Source: Candidatus Borkfalkia excrementavium (GTDB lineage: Bacteria > Bacillota > Clostridia > Christensenellales > Borkfalkiaceae). From it: a stretch of DNA of 38,850 nucleotides. Shown here in pieces: positions 17,142 through 25,612 of the stretch. The stretch lies in assembly GCA_019115945.1 (NCBI GenBank), contig DXCO01000012.1, positions 1 to 38,850 on the forward strand, in the 5' to 3' direction. The translations under genes and the position numbers were made by a program. How positions within the stretch are numbered: the first letter of the stretch is position 1; each line of letters starts with the position of its first letter. The notes under the pieces were generated by a model. It worked only from the letters and a program-made list of their open reading frames with translations, had not been told where the DNA came from and made no database searches.

Positions 17142-19466
17142 TTATTCTTTGCGCGCTGCTTTTTTCTTTCTACCCTTGCCGAAATTGATTTTTCCCTTAT
17201 TTCGGAGAACAAAATACGCGATCACAAGCGCGGCGAGCACCGCCACGATGAACGCCGTCCACCACCAACTGAACATCACGTAGATGAGAGAAGAGGTGAT
17301 ATACGAAGTGAGCATCCAGAACGCCACGGTATATTTGAATTTTCCTTTGGGAAGTTCGCCCTTGATGGTTGCCGCCGCGGCGAAACAGGGAATCGTGAGC
17401 ATGTTGAAGATACAGAAAGAGATGAGGCCCTGCCAGGTGATGCCCACCTCTTCGGAGGCGAGGAACGCCGCGATGATGCCGATGCCGCTTTCGCCGTCTT
17501 CCCCGGGCACGCCGAGCGCTTCAAGCCCGATCGCGCTCGCGAGCACGTAGAAGGTGGAAATGACGTTTTCCTTTGCGATCAGACCCGTGACCGCCGCCAC
17601 GACGAACACCCAGCCGTATTGGCCCAACTGGGAGCCGAAGCCCATCGGCGTGCAGATCCACATGAAGAAGGATCCGATGTCGTGCAGGATGCTCTCCCCC
17701 ATTCTGCTAGGCTCCCCTTCCGCGACCGTGAGGCACTGCCATTCCCAGTTGAAGTTGGAAAGGAACCAGATGACGATGGAGGATGCGAGAATGATCGTAA
17801 ACGCCTTTTTGATGTAGTGTTTGAGTTTATCCCACAAATGCACCATCAGGTTGTGGAACTGGGGCGCATGGTAGGCGGGAAGTTCCATGATAAAGGGAGG
17901 GACTTCGCCTTTCATGGAAGTCTGGCGCATGAGAAGCACCATGATGACCGCCATGATCATGCCGAACAGGTAAAGGAAAAACACGAGAAGATCGGAACTG
18001 ATGGGCATATTCACGAAATGCCCCGCAATGCCGCCGCAGATCGCCGCGAGGATGGGAGTTTTCGCGCCGCAGGTAAAGAACGGGATGACGCGGTTGGTCA
18101 TGACCCTTTCCTTTTCGTCGGCGAGCGTTCTCGTATTGATCGCCGCGGGCACGGAACAGCCGAAGCCCATGATCATGGGGATGAACGCCCTGCCCGAAAG
18201 GCCGAATTTGCGGAACGCGCGGTCGAGTATAAACGCAACGCGCGCCATATATCCGGAATCTTCCAGAATAGAGATGCACAAAAACAGGAACAGGATCTGC
18301 GGGATGAAGGATAAAATACCCGAAAGCCCGCCCCAGATACCGTCGTTCACGAGACCCTGCGCCCAGACGGCCGCGCCTGCGGAGGACATGCCGTCCGCGA
18401 TCAGCCCGCCCAGTTGGTCGGTACAGAAGCCCATCAGATTAAACAGGATCGCGCCCGGCGTGGAAACGCCGGCGGAACTGTAGAACACGGCGACGAACGC
18501 ATCCAGCACTTCGTTGCCCGTGGAAACGTCCTTCGCAAAGCCGAAGATCGCGTTCAGATACAGCAGATCTTCGCCGAACGTGAGGTGGAACACCGCAAAC
18601 AGGATGACGACAAAGATGGGGATACCCCAGATCCTGTGCGTGAGCACTTTGTCCGCTTTGTCCGATTTGGTGAGCGTCTCCTTCTTTTCGGCGCGGGTGA
18701 GCGCCGTGGAGAAATTGGCGGATATGTACTTATAGCGCGCATCGGCGACCATCGCCTCGAAATCGCCCGCAAACACGTCGTCGGCAAATTGCTTTTTGAA
18801 TTCCTCGACCATGGCGATCTCTTCGGGATGCGCCTTGACTTCCAGTTCGTCTCCCTCCGTCAGTTTGACCGCGTGGAAGAGAGGATTTTCCACCCCCTTG
18901 CCTTTCAGGGCGATCTTCACGTCGTCGATGACGTGGGAGAGGGGGGAATCTTTGAGGACGGTGCTGCCCTCGCGCTTTTTCTGCGCCGCGGCATACGCGC
19001 GCTCCATCAGTTCCTTGATGCCCTCTTCTTTGAGCGCGGAGATCTCCACCACGGGAAGGCCGATCTTTTCTTCCAGTTTCTTCGCGTCGAGTTTGTCTCC
19101 GCTCTTTTTCACGACGTCGATCATGTTGAGCGCGACGACCATCGGCACATCGATTTCCATGATCTGCGTGGTCAGATAGAGGTTGCGTTCGAGGTTGGTC
19201 GCGTCGATGATGTTGATGACGCAGTCCGGCTTTTCGTCCAGAATAAAGTTGCGCGAGATGACCTCTTCCGGCGTATACGGGGACAGCGAATAGATACCGG
19301 GAAGGTCGACGATCGCGACGGGCACGCTGAGTTTTTTGTAAACCCCCTCCCGCTTGTCGACGGTGACGCCCGGCCAGTTGCCGACGTGCGCGGTGCTGCC
19401 GGTCAGAGAGTTGAACAACGTCGTTTTCCCCGAGTTGGGGTTGCCCGCAAGAGCGAATTTAAGCAT
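17142..19466 (-). CDS. feoB: Ferrous iron transport protein B
   Basis: A 774-residue Fe(II) transporter of normal length. The N-terminal G-protein domain has G1 GNPNSGKT (8-15), G3 DLPG, the Feo-typical YSLSPYTPEE and G4 NMID. A helical GDI-like region follows (about 170-270). The membrane part has the two gate regions (GVSTPGAILFN and a later core), with FIPMIMGFGCSVPA and FFTCGAKTPI, both bearing the conserved Cys, and ends in a basic KKKAARKE tail. The ATG overlaps the end of the upstream feoA by 8 bases, suggesting coupled translation. Confidence 0.97.
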   Translation of the reverse strand: MLKFALAGNPNSGKTTLFNSLTGSTAHVGNWPGVTVDKREGVYKKLSVPVAIVDLPGIYSLSPYTPEEVISRNFILDEKPDCVINIIDATNLERNLYLTTQIMEIDVPMVVALNMIDVVKKSGDKLDAKKLEEKIGLPVVEISALKEEGIKELMERAYAAAQKKREGSTVLKDSPLSHVIDDVKIALKGKGVENPLFHAVKLTEGDELEVKAHPEEIAMVEEFKKQFADDVFAGDFEAMVADARYKYISANFSTALTRAEKKETLTKSDKADKVLTHRIWGIPIFVVILFAVFHLTFGEDLLYLNAIFGFAKDVSTGNEVLDAFVAVFYSSAGVSTPGAILFNLMGFCTDQLGGLIADGMSSAGAAVWAQGLVNDGIWGGLSGILSFIPQILFLFLCISILEDSGYMARVAFILDRAFRKFGLSGRAFIPMIMGFGCSVPAAINTRTLADEKERVMTNRVIPFFTCGAKTPILAAICGGIAGHFVNMPISSDLLVFFLYLFGMIMAVIMVLLMRQTSMKGEVPPFIMELPAYHAPQFHNLMVHLWDKLKHYIKKAFTIILASSIVIWFLSNFNWEWQCLTVAEGEPSRMGESILHDIGSFFMWICTPMGFGSQLGQYGWVFVVAAVTGLIAKENVISTFYVLASAIGLEALGVPGEDGESGIGIIAAFLASEEVGITWQGLISFCIFNMLTIPCFAAAATIKGELPKGKFKYTVAFWMLTSYITSSLIYVMFSWWWTAFIVAVLAALVIAYFVLRNKGKINFGKGRKKKAARKE

Positions 19467-19695
19467 TGTTTACCTCCATGATCACACAGGACGCCTCGCT
19501 CTTTCTGAGAGTGAGTTCATAGCCGCGCAGGTTCACTTCCACGGGATCGCCTAAGGGGGCAAGTTTTCTTAACATAATCTCCGCCCCGGGGGTGACGCCC
19601 ATATCGAAGAGACGCCTGCGAATTTTCCCTTCCCCTTCGATGCGCCTGACGACGCCTTTCTCTCCGGGGACGAACTCGTTGAGTTTCTTCTCCAT
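19459..19695 (-). CDS. feoA: FeoA-domain protein (second in the operon)
   Basis: A 78-residue SH3-like FeoA protein: GEKGVVRRIEGEGKIRRRLFDMGVTPGAEIMLRKLAP, then DPVEVNLRGYELTLRKSEA. FeoA is a cytoplasmic partner that supports FeoB-dependent Fe(II) uptake. It overlaps feoB by 8 bases. It is closer to the textbook FeoA pattern than its upstream paralogue. Confidence 0.95.
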   Translation of the reverse strand: MEKKLNEFVPGEKGVVRRIEGEGKIRRRLFDMGVTPGAEIMLRKLAPLGDPVEVNLRGYELTLRKSEASCVIMEVNNA

Positions 19696-19756
19696 ATCTC
19701 ATGCTCCGATCTATAATATTATTTTTTTGACTGTTTATGAATCGCGGGATGCGCAA

Positions 19757-19966
19757 TTATACCAAAATTTTCATCGCGAGCGTTCTGTCCAGTGCGAGGC
19801 GCCCGTCTTTGACTTTGACGATGACGTTCCCTCCTACCCTCGACAAAACCTGCAGTTTTGCACCGATCGTGATCCCCAAATTTTCGAAATGCCGCTTGTT
19901 TTTTTCGTCCACAAGCACTTTTTTGACCGTAAGTTCTTCGCCTTCCGGCGCAATCGGCAACGGCAT
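19757..19966 (-). CDS. feoA: FeoA-domain protein (first in the operon)
   Basis: A 69-residue FeoA-like protein (MPLPIAPEGEELTVKKV ... HFENLGITIGAKLQVLSRVGGNVIVKVKDGRLALDRTLAMKILV). The start is fixed by a near-perfect AAGGAGG ribosome binding site; longer upstream frames lack one. Paired feoA genes ahead of feoB are common in Clostridia, and the two may form different contacts with FeoB. It is the first gene after the operon promoter and a leader of about 110 bases. Confidence 0.92.
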   Translation of the reverse strand: MPLPIAPEGEELTVKKVLVDEKNKRHFENLGITIGAKLQVLSRVGGNVIVKVKDGRLALDRTLAMKILV

Positions 19967-20082
19967 ACGACAACCTCCTTTCCGCCCGATAACGGCAAAA
20001 CGGCGCGCGCCGCCTTGCTTTTCGGAACGCTTTTTCTGTAACTCTGCAATCTCTCTGAAAGGGCTTTCCCTTTTTTCGGTTG

Positions 20083-20113
20083 AAAGTTTACCACATTTAA
20101 CTTTTGTTGTCAA
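20083..20113 (-). promoter_or_regulatory. feo operon promoter with overlapping dyad
   Basis: Minus strand: consensus TTGACA (20113-20108), 17-bp spacer, TAAACT (20090-20085). An imperfect dyad (8-6-8, 7 of 8 pairs; 20083-20090 with 20097-20104) covers the -10 and spacer and is a candidate repressor site. It does not match the classic Fur box. The following leader of about 110 bases is not a riboswitch class I recognise. Between 20114 and 20234 I see nothing else. Confidence 0.75.
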
Positions 20114-20234
20114 GCAGATTGCGCGGTTATTTTTCAGTTTTTCGACAAATTTTATTTCTGCCGCGATTTTGCTCAGGAAATCGAAAACTCCAAAAAACTT
20201 TGCGCCGATTTTTGCGGCTGTCTTTTCAAAACAG

Positions 20235-20276
20235 AAAAAAGGAGCGTTTCCCGCATCGGAAAACCGCTCCTTTTTT
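20235..20276 (-). terminator. Terminator after the flotillin gene
   Basis: A long stem (AAAAAAGGAGCG paired with GCTCCTTTTTT, plus an inner imperfect stem) sits just downstream of the flotillin stop and ends in TTTTTT on the minus strand. Confidence 0.82.
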
Positions 20277-20292
20277 ACTCTGAAAATCTGTC

Positions 20293-21735
20293 TTATTGTT
20301 TTTTCCGGGCGGGGTCGGCGCCTTTTGCGGGCTTTTCCGCCCCCTCGCCGGCCGTTTTGGTCTGGCCGCTCTCTTCCGCCTTTTGCGGCGCTACGATTTT
20401 CGGAAGAGACAGCCCCGCCATCTGATACATCTCTTCCAGGGGCGGCAGACTCTTCAAAAGTCCGCTTAAAAATCCAGCTGTGGCATTTTTTCCGTCCTTG
20501 CCTTCGCCCGAATCCCAAACGGTGACCTTGTCGATCTTGATATTTTTGATCGCTTCGACCTGTTCGGCGACGAGTTGCTCGATCTTGTCTGCGATCATCA
20601 GGCGCACGGCGTCGTTTGCCTCTCCGCCCGCCGCCTTTACGAGCGCGTCGAGACCTTCCGCCTGTTTGGAAAGTTTTTCGCGGATACCGCGCGCTTCCGC
20701 TTCCATTTTCGCATAAATCGCGTCCGCTTCGCCTCCTGCGATGCGGCGCATCTGTTCCGCTTCTGCGTCCGCCTCGATCTCTTTCTGTCTCTTTTCGATC
20801 TCCGATTTGACGATGACGTCCGCTTCCTGCGTCGCTTTTTCGCGCGCGGCACGGGAAATTTCCGCCTGCTGTTCCGCCGCGTAACTCTCTTCGAGCGCCT
20901 TAGCCGCCTGCACTTTTTCCGCCGTAACGGCAAGTTTGAGCGCTTCGGCCTCCTTTTCGCGCAGTTCCGCCTGCGTCCTGGCGATTTCCGCCTTCGCTTT
21001 GTTTTCGCCCTTGATCGCCTCGCTTTCCGCCTCGGCGACGCGCACGCGCTCTTCCATTTTCGCGTTCGCTTCGCCGATCGAACCGATCTTGTTGGCCTCG
21101 GCGACGGAGATCTTCGCGTCGTTGATGGCCTTTGCCGCCGCTTCTTTTCCCAACGCGATGATATATCCGGATTCGTCGGAAATATCCGTCACGTTCACGT
21201 TGATCAAACGCAGCCCGATCTTTTTCAGTTCCCCTTCGACGTTGCGGGAAATGGCTTCCAGAAATTTATCGCGGTCGGTATTGATCTCTTCGATATTCAT
21301 CGTCGCGATGACGAGACGCAACTGACCGAATATGATATCCTTCGCAAGTTCCTGTATTTCCGCCATTTTCAGATTGCGCAGGCGCTCTGCGGCGTTTTCC
21401 ATGACCGTAGGTTCGGTAGAGATGCCGACAGTGAAGATGGACGGCACGTCGATGCGGATGTTCTGCCTGGAAAGCGCGCTTTTCAGATCCACGCTGATGG
21501 ACAGAGGCGTGAGATCGAGATATGTAAACGCCTGAACGAGCGGCCAGATAAACGCGGCGCCGCCGTGGATACATTTGGCGCTTCTTGCGTTGCCCTCTTT
21601 ATCCGCGCCCACTTTTCCGTAAATGACCATGATCTTATCGGGCGGGCACTTTTTGTAGCGGGTGAGCACCATCAAAAGCAACATGAACAGAACCAGTACC
21701 GCCACGATGATCAGAATAATGATCCATGCTTCCAT
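20293..21735 (-). CDS. floT: Flotillin-like membrane scaffold protein (FloT/YuaG type)
   Basis: A 480-residue protein with an N-terminal membrane helix (about 4-26), an SPFH/PHB domain (about 30-200; KIMVIYGKV, PSIFTVGI, VIATMNIEEINTDRDKF), a long Glu/Ala-rich coiled coil (about 200-365) with repeated AEAE/EAEA patterns, and a low-complexity C-terminus. Flotillins organise membrane microdomains. Length and order match Bacillus YuaG. It follows the NfeD gene, the usual partner. The C-terminal tail (KPAKGADPARKKQ) is basic and probably disordered. Confidence 0.93.
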   Translation of the reverse strand: MEAWIIILIIVAVLVLFMLLLMVLTRYKKCPPDKIMVIYGKVGADKEGNARSAKCIHGGAAFIWPLVQAFTYLDLTPLSISVDLKSALSRQNIRIDVPSIFTVGISTEPTVMENAAERLRNLKMAEIQELAKDIIFGQLRLVIATMNIEEINTDRDKFLEAISRNVEGELKKIGLRLINVNVTDISDESGYIIALGKEAAAKAINDAKISVAEANKIGSIGEANAKMEERVRVAEAESEAIKGENKAKAEIARTQAELREKEAEALKLAVTAEKVQAAKALEESYAAEQQAEISRAAREKATQEADVIVKSEIEKRQKEIEADAEAEQMRRIAGGEADAIYAKMEAEARGIREKLSKQAEGLDALVKAAGGEANDAVRLMIADKIEQLVAEQVEAIKNIKIDKVTVWDSGEGKDGKNATAGFLSGLLKSLPPLEEMYQMAGLSLPKIVAPQKAEESGQTKTAGEGAEKPAKGADPARKKQ

Positions 21736-21789
21736 TTTTTCCTTCTCTCCTTATATAAAATTTTCAGCCGCGCATAAAGCGGCTAAACG

Positions 21790-22374
21790 TCAGTCTGCCT
21801 TCTTTCTTTTTACGACGAAAAAGTCGCCCGTTGAACCGACGATCTCCACTTCGCCGTCAACGGGGATGCGCTCCTCTTCGTCGGTAACTGCGTCCGCCTC
21901 GGTAAAACGGCCCTGCAAAGTAAGGGTGATCTTACCCCTTCCGGACCGTTTGGGCGGTATGCTTACATACACGGTGGCACACTTGCCCACGGCCGTGGCA
22001 TAATCGACGGTGCCGTTTTCCTGCAATTTGACGACGGCGCGCATGATCAGCCATACGACTACGTACGCGACGAGCCCCGCGGCCACGGATACGCCGATCG
22101 AAAGCCCCGTATTTATATTGTACGACAAAAGGACCATGCCCGTCCAGCCGCCGATGGCAAAAAAAGCGGTCAGGCCTTTCGTCGTAAAGAGCGATACGCC
22201 CGTATCCGTATGAGAATCGAGCGCGCCGTCTCCGTCCGTATCCGTATCGAGATCGGCATCGCTCTCCGCGCCTACGATCATTAAAATGATCTGTATGATC
22301 AGAAGAAGCGTTCCCACGCAGGCGATCACGAAATAGGCGATCTCAAGCCCGCTCAACTGTCTGAACCAATCCAT
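21790..22374 (-). CDS. NfeD/YuaF-like membrane protein, flotillin partner
   Basis: A 194-residue protein with three hydrophobic segments (about 12-34, 66-86, 91-113). An acidic Asp-rich loop (DADLDTDTDGDGALDSHTD) lies between the first and second. A C-terminal OB-like domain (about 125-190) has GKCATVYVSIPPKRSGRGKITL and VDGEVEIVGSTGDFFVVKR. Such proteins are encoded beside flotillins and probably assist them. The Asp-rich loop resembles a calcium-binding pattern, but that is only a resemblance. GGAGGAAT precedes the ATG. Confidence 0.85.
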   Translation of the reverse strand: MDWFRQLSGLEIAYFVIACVGTLLLIIQIILMIVGAESDADLDTDTDGDGALDSHTDTGVSLFTTKGLTAFFAIGGWTGMVLLSYNINTGLSIGVSVAAGLVAYVVVWLIMRAVVKLQENGTVDYATAVGKCATVYVSIPPKRSGRGKITLTLQGRFTEADAVTDEEERIPVDGEVEIVGSTGDFFVVKRKKAD

Positions 22375-22407
22375 TTTATTCCTCCCGTACTGAAATATTA
22401 TATGTTT

Positions 22408-22863
22408 TTATAGACAGAGAATTTCCTTTCCCTTTTTCTCCGCATAACGGACGGTGTAATATGTTCCACCCCTTTTTTCCCTCAGATACGCAACCAGCAC
22501 GTCGCAACGGTCGGCCATATACCGGTTTCGTTCGAACATGCAGCCCTCTTCGTATTTTTCGTGCAGCACGACGCGCTCGTCGCAAGCGGAAAGCAGCGTT
22601 TGATATCTTTTTTTCTGCGCCGGAGGAAAAGAATCGCTCTGACCGGCGCACGGTATGCATGCGACGATGCGGAGGGGAAAATCTTTTTTCAACTGCAGTA
22701 AAATTTCGCAGCAGGCGAGATCGAACCCGAGCGCCATGCCGCAATAAAATGTTTCCGCCCCGCGCTCGCGGATGAGGCGCAGAAAAACATCTTCCGCTTT
22801 TTCTGCGGAAAAATCTTTTCCCAGTACCCTGTGCCCCGTCAGCGCTACCTGCACGCCGCTCAT
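22408..22863 (-). CDS. YpsA/DUF1273-like SLOG-fold protein
   Basis: A 151-residue Rossmann-like protein beginning MSGVQVALTGHRVLG, with a conserved FYCGMALGFDLACCE and a C-terminal DVLVAYLREKRGGTYYTVRYAEKKGKEI. These match the DUF1273/YpsA group, whose SLOG fold is expected to bind a nucleotide-derived ligand. In Bacillus, YpsA has been tied to cell-division control; the role here is unknown. The ATG overlaps the rsmG stop (ATGA), so the two are translationally coupled. Confidence 0.8.
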   Translation of the reverse strand: MSGVQVALTGHRVLGKDFSAEKAEDVFLRLIRERGAETFYCGMALGFDLACCEILLQLKKDFPLRIVACIPCAGQSDSFPPAQKKRYQTLLSACDERVVLHEKYEEGCMFERNRYMADRCDVLVAYLREKRGGTYYTVRYAEKKGKEILCL

Positions 22864-23540
22864 AACGGACTGCTCCTTTCTTTTCCCCTTCCTCTCGGGT
22901 ATTTTGCGGGCGTGTTTCCCGTCTTTTCCGCGACGACGAGCGTGCGCGCGGAACCGTCCGTGAGTTCGAACGTATCCGCCTTTTCCAGTCGCGCGCCCAA
23001 TTCCGCAAAGGCGCGTCCGGCGGCGGTTATCTCCTCTTCCGCCCTGCCTTTATAGGCGATAAATCTTCCCCCTTTTTTTACGAACGGGATGCAATATTCG
23101 GCAAGCGTGTTCAGTTTTGCGACCGCACGGGCGGTGCAGGCGTCAAATTTTTCCCTGAAATCTTCCCTTCGGCCCAATTCCTCCGCGCGGCCGTGCACGA
23201 CTTTTGCGGGAAGGCCGAGTTCGGCTACCGCTTTTTCCAAAAATCCGCACTTTTTCTCCGACGCTTCCAGAAGGACGAAATTCAGATCCTGCCTGTAGAT
23301 CATCAGCGGCACGGAAGGAAATCCGCCGCCCGACCCCACTTCTATGACGCGGGCGCCCTTTTTGAAATATTTTTCCCCCGCAAGGCTGTCTGCAAAGTGT
23401 TTGATCAGGCAGTCTTCTTCGCTGACGATGCGGGTGAGATTGAATTTTTCGTTGTACGCAAGCAGAAGTTGATAAAAAGATGCGAATTTTTTTCCGCTCT
23501 CTCCCTCTTTTGCCGCGTGCAAATATATATCCAAGTCCAT
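22860..23540 (-). CDS. rsmG: 16S rRNA (guanine-N7) methyltransferase RsmG (GidB)
   Basis: A 226-residue SAM methyltransferase with the family N-terminal FYQLLLAYNEKFNLTRI, SAM motif VIEVGSGGGFPSVPL, LLEASEKKCGFLEKAV and ARAVAKLNTLAEYC. It modifies the 530-loop guanine of 16S rRNA. The start was set at the ATG at 23540 (MDLDIYLHAAK). There is no ribosome binding site before it, because the -10 box ends 6 bases upstream, so the mRNA is probably leaderless. An upstream GTG (23612) would add 24 non-homologous residues and would start upstream of that promoter. It is first of rsmG-ypsA-nfeD-floT. Confidence 0.92.
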   Translation of the reverse strand: MDLDIYLHAAKEGESGKKFASFYQLLLAYNEKFNLTRIVSEEDCLIKHFADSLAGEKYFKKGARVIEVGSGGGFPSVPLMIYRQDLNFVLLEASEKKCGFLEKAVAELGLPAKVVHGRAEELGRREDFREKFDACTARAVAKLNTLAEYCIPFVKKGGRFIAYKGRAEEEITAAGRAFAELGARLEKADTFELTDGSARTLVVAEKTGNTPAKYPRGRGKERSSPL

Positions 23541-23546
23541 ATAGCA

Positions 23547-23575
23547 ATTATAACATAAATTTTTTTCTTTTACAA
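23547..23575 (-). promoter_or_regulatory. Promoter of the rsmG operon (leaderless)
   Basis: Minus strand: TTGTAA (23575-23570), 17-bp spacer, TATAAT (23552-23547). The rsmG ATG starts 7 bases after the -10, so transcription would begin at or next to the start codon. Confidence 0.7.
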
Positions 23576-23612
23576 TATTTTTTTGTTTTTTCTTTGCTGC
23601 GGACAAATGCAC

Positions 23613-23957
23613 ATGCTGTTCCTTTCTTTATCCACAATGTGGAAAGATATCTGTGATTTTCTTGATAACCCTTTTTTCCGGCTTCCCTCTCCTGTTTTTA
23701 CGAAAAATGCCCCTCTCTTTTTATCCCCTTTCGTCTCTCTTTTTTCCACATAAAATCACAACTTTATAAACAGGATTTCCCTATATACCGCTTGCTTTTT
23801 TCCTTGATTTTATATATAATATTAGAAAAAGCAAAGGCGTTGTCCACAAATCGACAGGCCCTATTATTATATCTACCTAATCAAAAATAAATTTATAAAT
23901 ATATATCTTCCCCGTAAGGGAAGATAAGGGGAAAATCCCTTTAAAACGGAGGAAACC
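23613..23957. other. oriC: Probable chromosomal origin (oriC) beside dnaN
   Basis: The gap between divergent rsmG and dnaN holds a perfect DnaA box TTATCCACA (23628-23636). A facing two-mismatch box lies one base away (23638-23646). Two single-mismatch boxes follow, TTTTCCACA (23742-23750) and TTGTCCACA (23840-23848). AT-rich unwinding candidates lie near 23808-23824 and 23862-23906. Gene direction switches here. dnaA is not next to it, which is unusual. Origin status is inferred from the boxes and gene context. Confidence 0.65.
23792..23820 (+). promoter_or_regulatory. Promoter of dnaN
   Basis: TTGCTT (23792-23797), 17-bp spacer, TATAAT (23815-23820). A leader of about 130 bases follows. 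It contains a 9-bp hairpin (23904-23926) and a DnaA box (23840-23848), so DnaA could influence dnaN expression. Confidence 0.65.
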
Positions 23958-25058
23958 ATGAAAATCATCTGTGAAGGAATCGAATTGTCCGATGCGGTCA
24001 TGAAAGTCGTGAAAGCGTGCAGCGTGAAGACGACGAACCCCGTGCTCGAATGCATCAAAATAACCGCCGCCAACGACAGCCTGGAACTTCTTGCCACCGA
24101 CGGGGAGATCGCGATCGACAGAAAGATCAAGGCGGAAGTGCTGGAAGAGGGAAAAATCTGCGTCCCCGGCAAATATTTTTCCGACTTTATCAAAAAACTT
24201 GAAAATTCACAGATCGTGATGAGCACCGAAGAGGACAAACTTACGATCAGATACGGTAATTCGGAAAGCAACATGCAACTTCTGAATGCGGACGATTTTC
24301 CCGCCATCGACATGAACATTTCGGAAACGAAATTTTCCATTCCCGCAAAAGATCTGAAAGAACTTGTGGGAAAGACCACCTTCTGCTGCGCGCAGGACGA
24401 TTCGCGCCCCATTCTGAAAGGATGCCTGATCGAGGCGAAGGAAGGAATGGTCACTTTCACGGCGCTCGACGGTTACAGGATGGCCGTTGCGAAAAAGAAT
24501 ATCCTTTCCATGAGCGGGGATATGCGCATCGTATGCCCTGCCCGCACGCTGAACGAGATCGCGAGAATGATTTCCGGCGAGGACGCGGAACTGGAAATTT
24601 ATGTACAGAAAAACATGCTGCTCGTGAGTGTGGAAGACACCACGGTGACGAGCAGACTTTACGAAGGGGAATTTATAAACGTATCCAACATCATCCCCAA
24701 AACGTTCGCGAGCGAGGCCATCGTGAACCGCGCCCTTCTGTGCGAGAGCGTGGAGCGCGCTTCCATTATCGCGCGCACGGACAAAAACAGCATTCTTACC
24801 TTTGATATCAAAGAAAACGAGATGGCGGTCACCTCCAATACCGCCGTGGGCAGAGTGGACGAGAGTGTAGACATCATGTTGGAAGGAAAGGACGTGACGA
24901 TCTCTCTCAACAGCAAATATATCGGGGAATGCCTCGGCGCCGTTACGGACGATACGGTGCGGATGAGTTTCAACGGGGCCTTTTCTCCCTGCATCGTGAC
25001 CCCCGCGGACGGAGATTCTTTCCTGTATTTGATCCTTCCCGTAAGAACAACGTCGTAA
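23958..25058 (+). CDS. dnaN: DNA polymerase III sliding clamp (beta subunit)
   Basis: A 366-residue ring-forming clamp that tethers DNA polymerase III. It has three repeated clamp domains, with recognisable ADDFPAI and FCCAQDDSRPILKGCLIE in the middle domain, LDGYRMAVAK, and the C-terminal signature YLILPVRT that lines the partner-binding pocket. An ACGGAGGAAA site precedes the ATG. In most Firmicutes dnaA sits directly upstream; here the upstream neighbour is the origin-like gap and divergent rsmG. Confidence 0.97.
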   Translation: MKIICEGIELSDAVMKVVKACSVKTTNPVLECIKITAANDSLELLATDGEIAIDRKIKAEVLEEGKICVPGKYFSDFIKKLENSQIVMSTEEDKLTIRYGNSESNMQLLNADDFPAIDMNISETKFSIPAKDLKELVGKTTFCCAQDDSRPILKGCLIEAKEGMVTFTALDGYRMAVAKKNILSMSGDMRIVCPARTLNEIARMISGEDAELEIYVQKNMLLVSVEDTTVTSRLYEGEFINVSNIIPKTFASEAIVNRALLCESVERASIIARTDKNSILTFDIKENEMAVTSNTAVGRVDESVDIMLEGKDVTISLNSKYIGECLGAVTDDTVRMSFNGAFSPCIVTPADGDSFLYLILPVRTTS

Positions 25059-25064
25059 AAACGG

Positions 25065-25094
25065 TTGACAGAGACGGCAGATTTTCGTTATAAT
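25065..25094 (+). promoter_or_regulatory. Promoter of rpmH-rnpA-yidD-yidC-jag
   Basis: Consensus TTGACA (25065-25070), 18-bp spacer, consensus TATAAT (25089-25094). It starts 6 bases after the dnaN stop and should be strong, as expected for a ribosomal-protein gene. Confidence 0.85.
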
Positions 25095-25132
25095 AGTCTT
25101 TGCAACATTAAAATAGGAGTATAATCGTTAAA

Positions 25133-25267
25133 ATGAAAAGAACTTATCAGCCTAAAAAGAGACAGAGAAGCAAAGTGCACGGCTTCCGCCAGAGGATGAA
25201 GACGCAGGGCGGAAGAAAGACCCTGAAAAGAAGAAGGGACAAGGGCAGAAAGAAAATTTCCGCGTAA
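25133..25267 (+). CDS. rpmH: 50S ribosomal protein L34
   Basis: A 44-residue, highly basic protein starting [19 protein letters not shown] and ending KGRKKISA, the invariant L34 pattern. It is a structural protein of the large ribosomal subunit. TAGGAG lies about 12 bases before the ATG. It is followed after 21 bases by rnpA, the universal bacterial pairing. Confidence 0.97.
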   Translation: MKRTYQPKKRQRSKVHGFRQRMKTQGGRKTLKRRRDKGRKKISA

Positions 25268-25288
25268 CAGCGCAAAGGGACGTAGGCG

Positions 25289-25612
25289 GTGCAGTATACG
25301 AGATTAAAGAAAAACAATGACTTTCAGAGATTGTTTACAAGGGGAAAAAAATCTTTTTCCCCTGCTTTAATTATCCTGTACATGCCCGCAAAAGAGACGT
25401 GCCTTGGACTGTGCGTGAGCAAAAAACACGGAAAAAGCGTAAAGAGGAACCGTATCAAGAGGCTTTTGCGCGAGGCGTTCAGAAGAGTCTGCGGCGATCT
25501 GAAAGGCGGGTATGCGATCGTGCTGATCCCCAAACAGGCGGAATCGTATACCCTTGCACAGTTTGAAAAGAGCATGCGGAGCGCCTTTGCAAGGGAGAAT
25601 CTTTTCCGATGA
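25289..25612 (+). CDS. rnpA: Ribonuclease P protein component
   Basis: A 107-residue basic protein that binds RNase P RNA for tRNA 5' processing. The start is GTG at 25289, with AAAGGGA 8 bases ahead, giving the usual [16 protein letters not shown] opening. The RNR signature is present as [16 protein letters not shown]. The last codons overlap yidD by 4 bases (ATGA). The RNase P RNA gene itself is not in this window. Confidence 0.96.
   Translation: MQYTRLKKNNDFQRLFTRGKKSFSPALIILYMPAKETCLGLCVSKKHGKSVKRNRIKRLLREAFRRVCGDLKGGYAIVLIPKQAESYTLAQFEKSMRSAFARENLFR

Noticed and set aside
23541..23612. Longer N-terminus for RsmG from a GTG start
   Set aside because: It would lie upstream of the promoter -10 and add residues with no family likeness, although it cannot be fully excluded.
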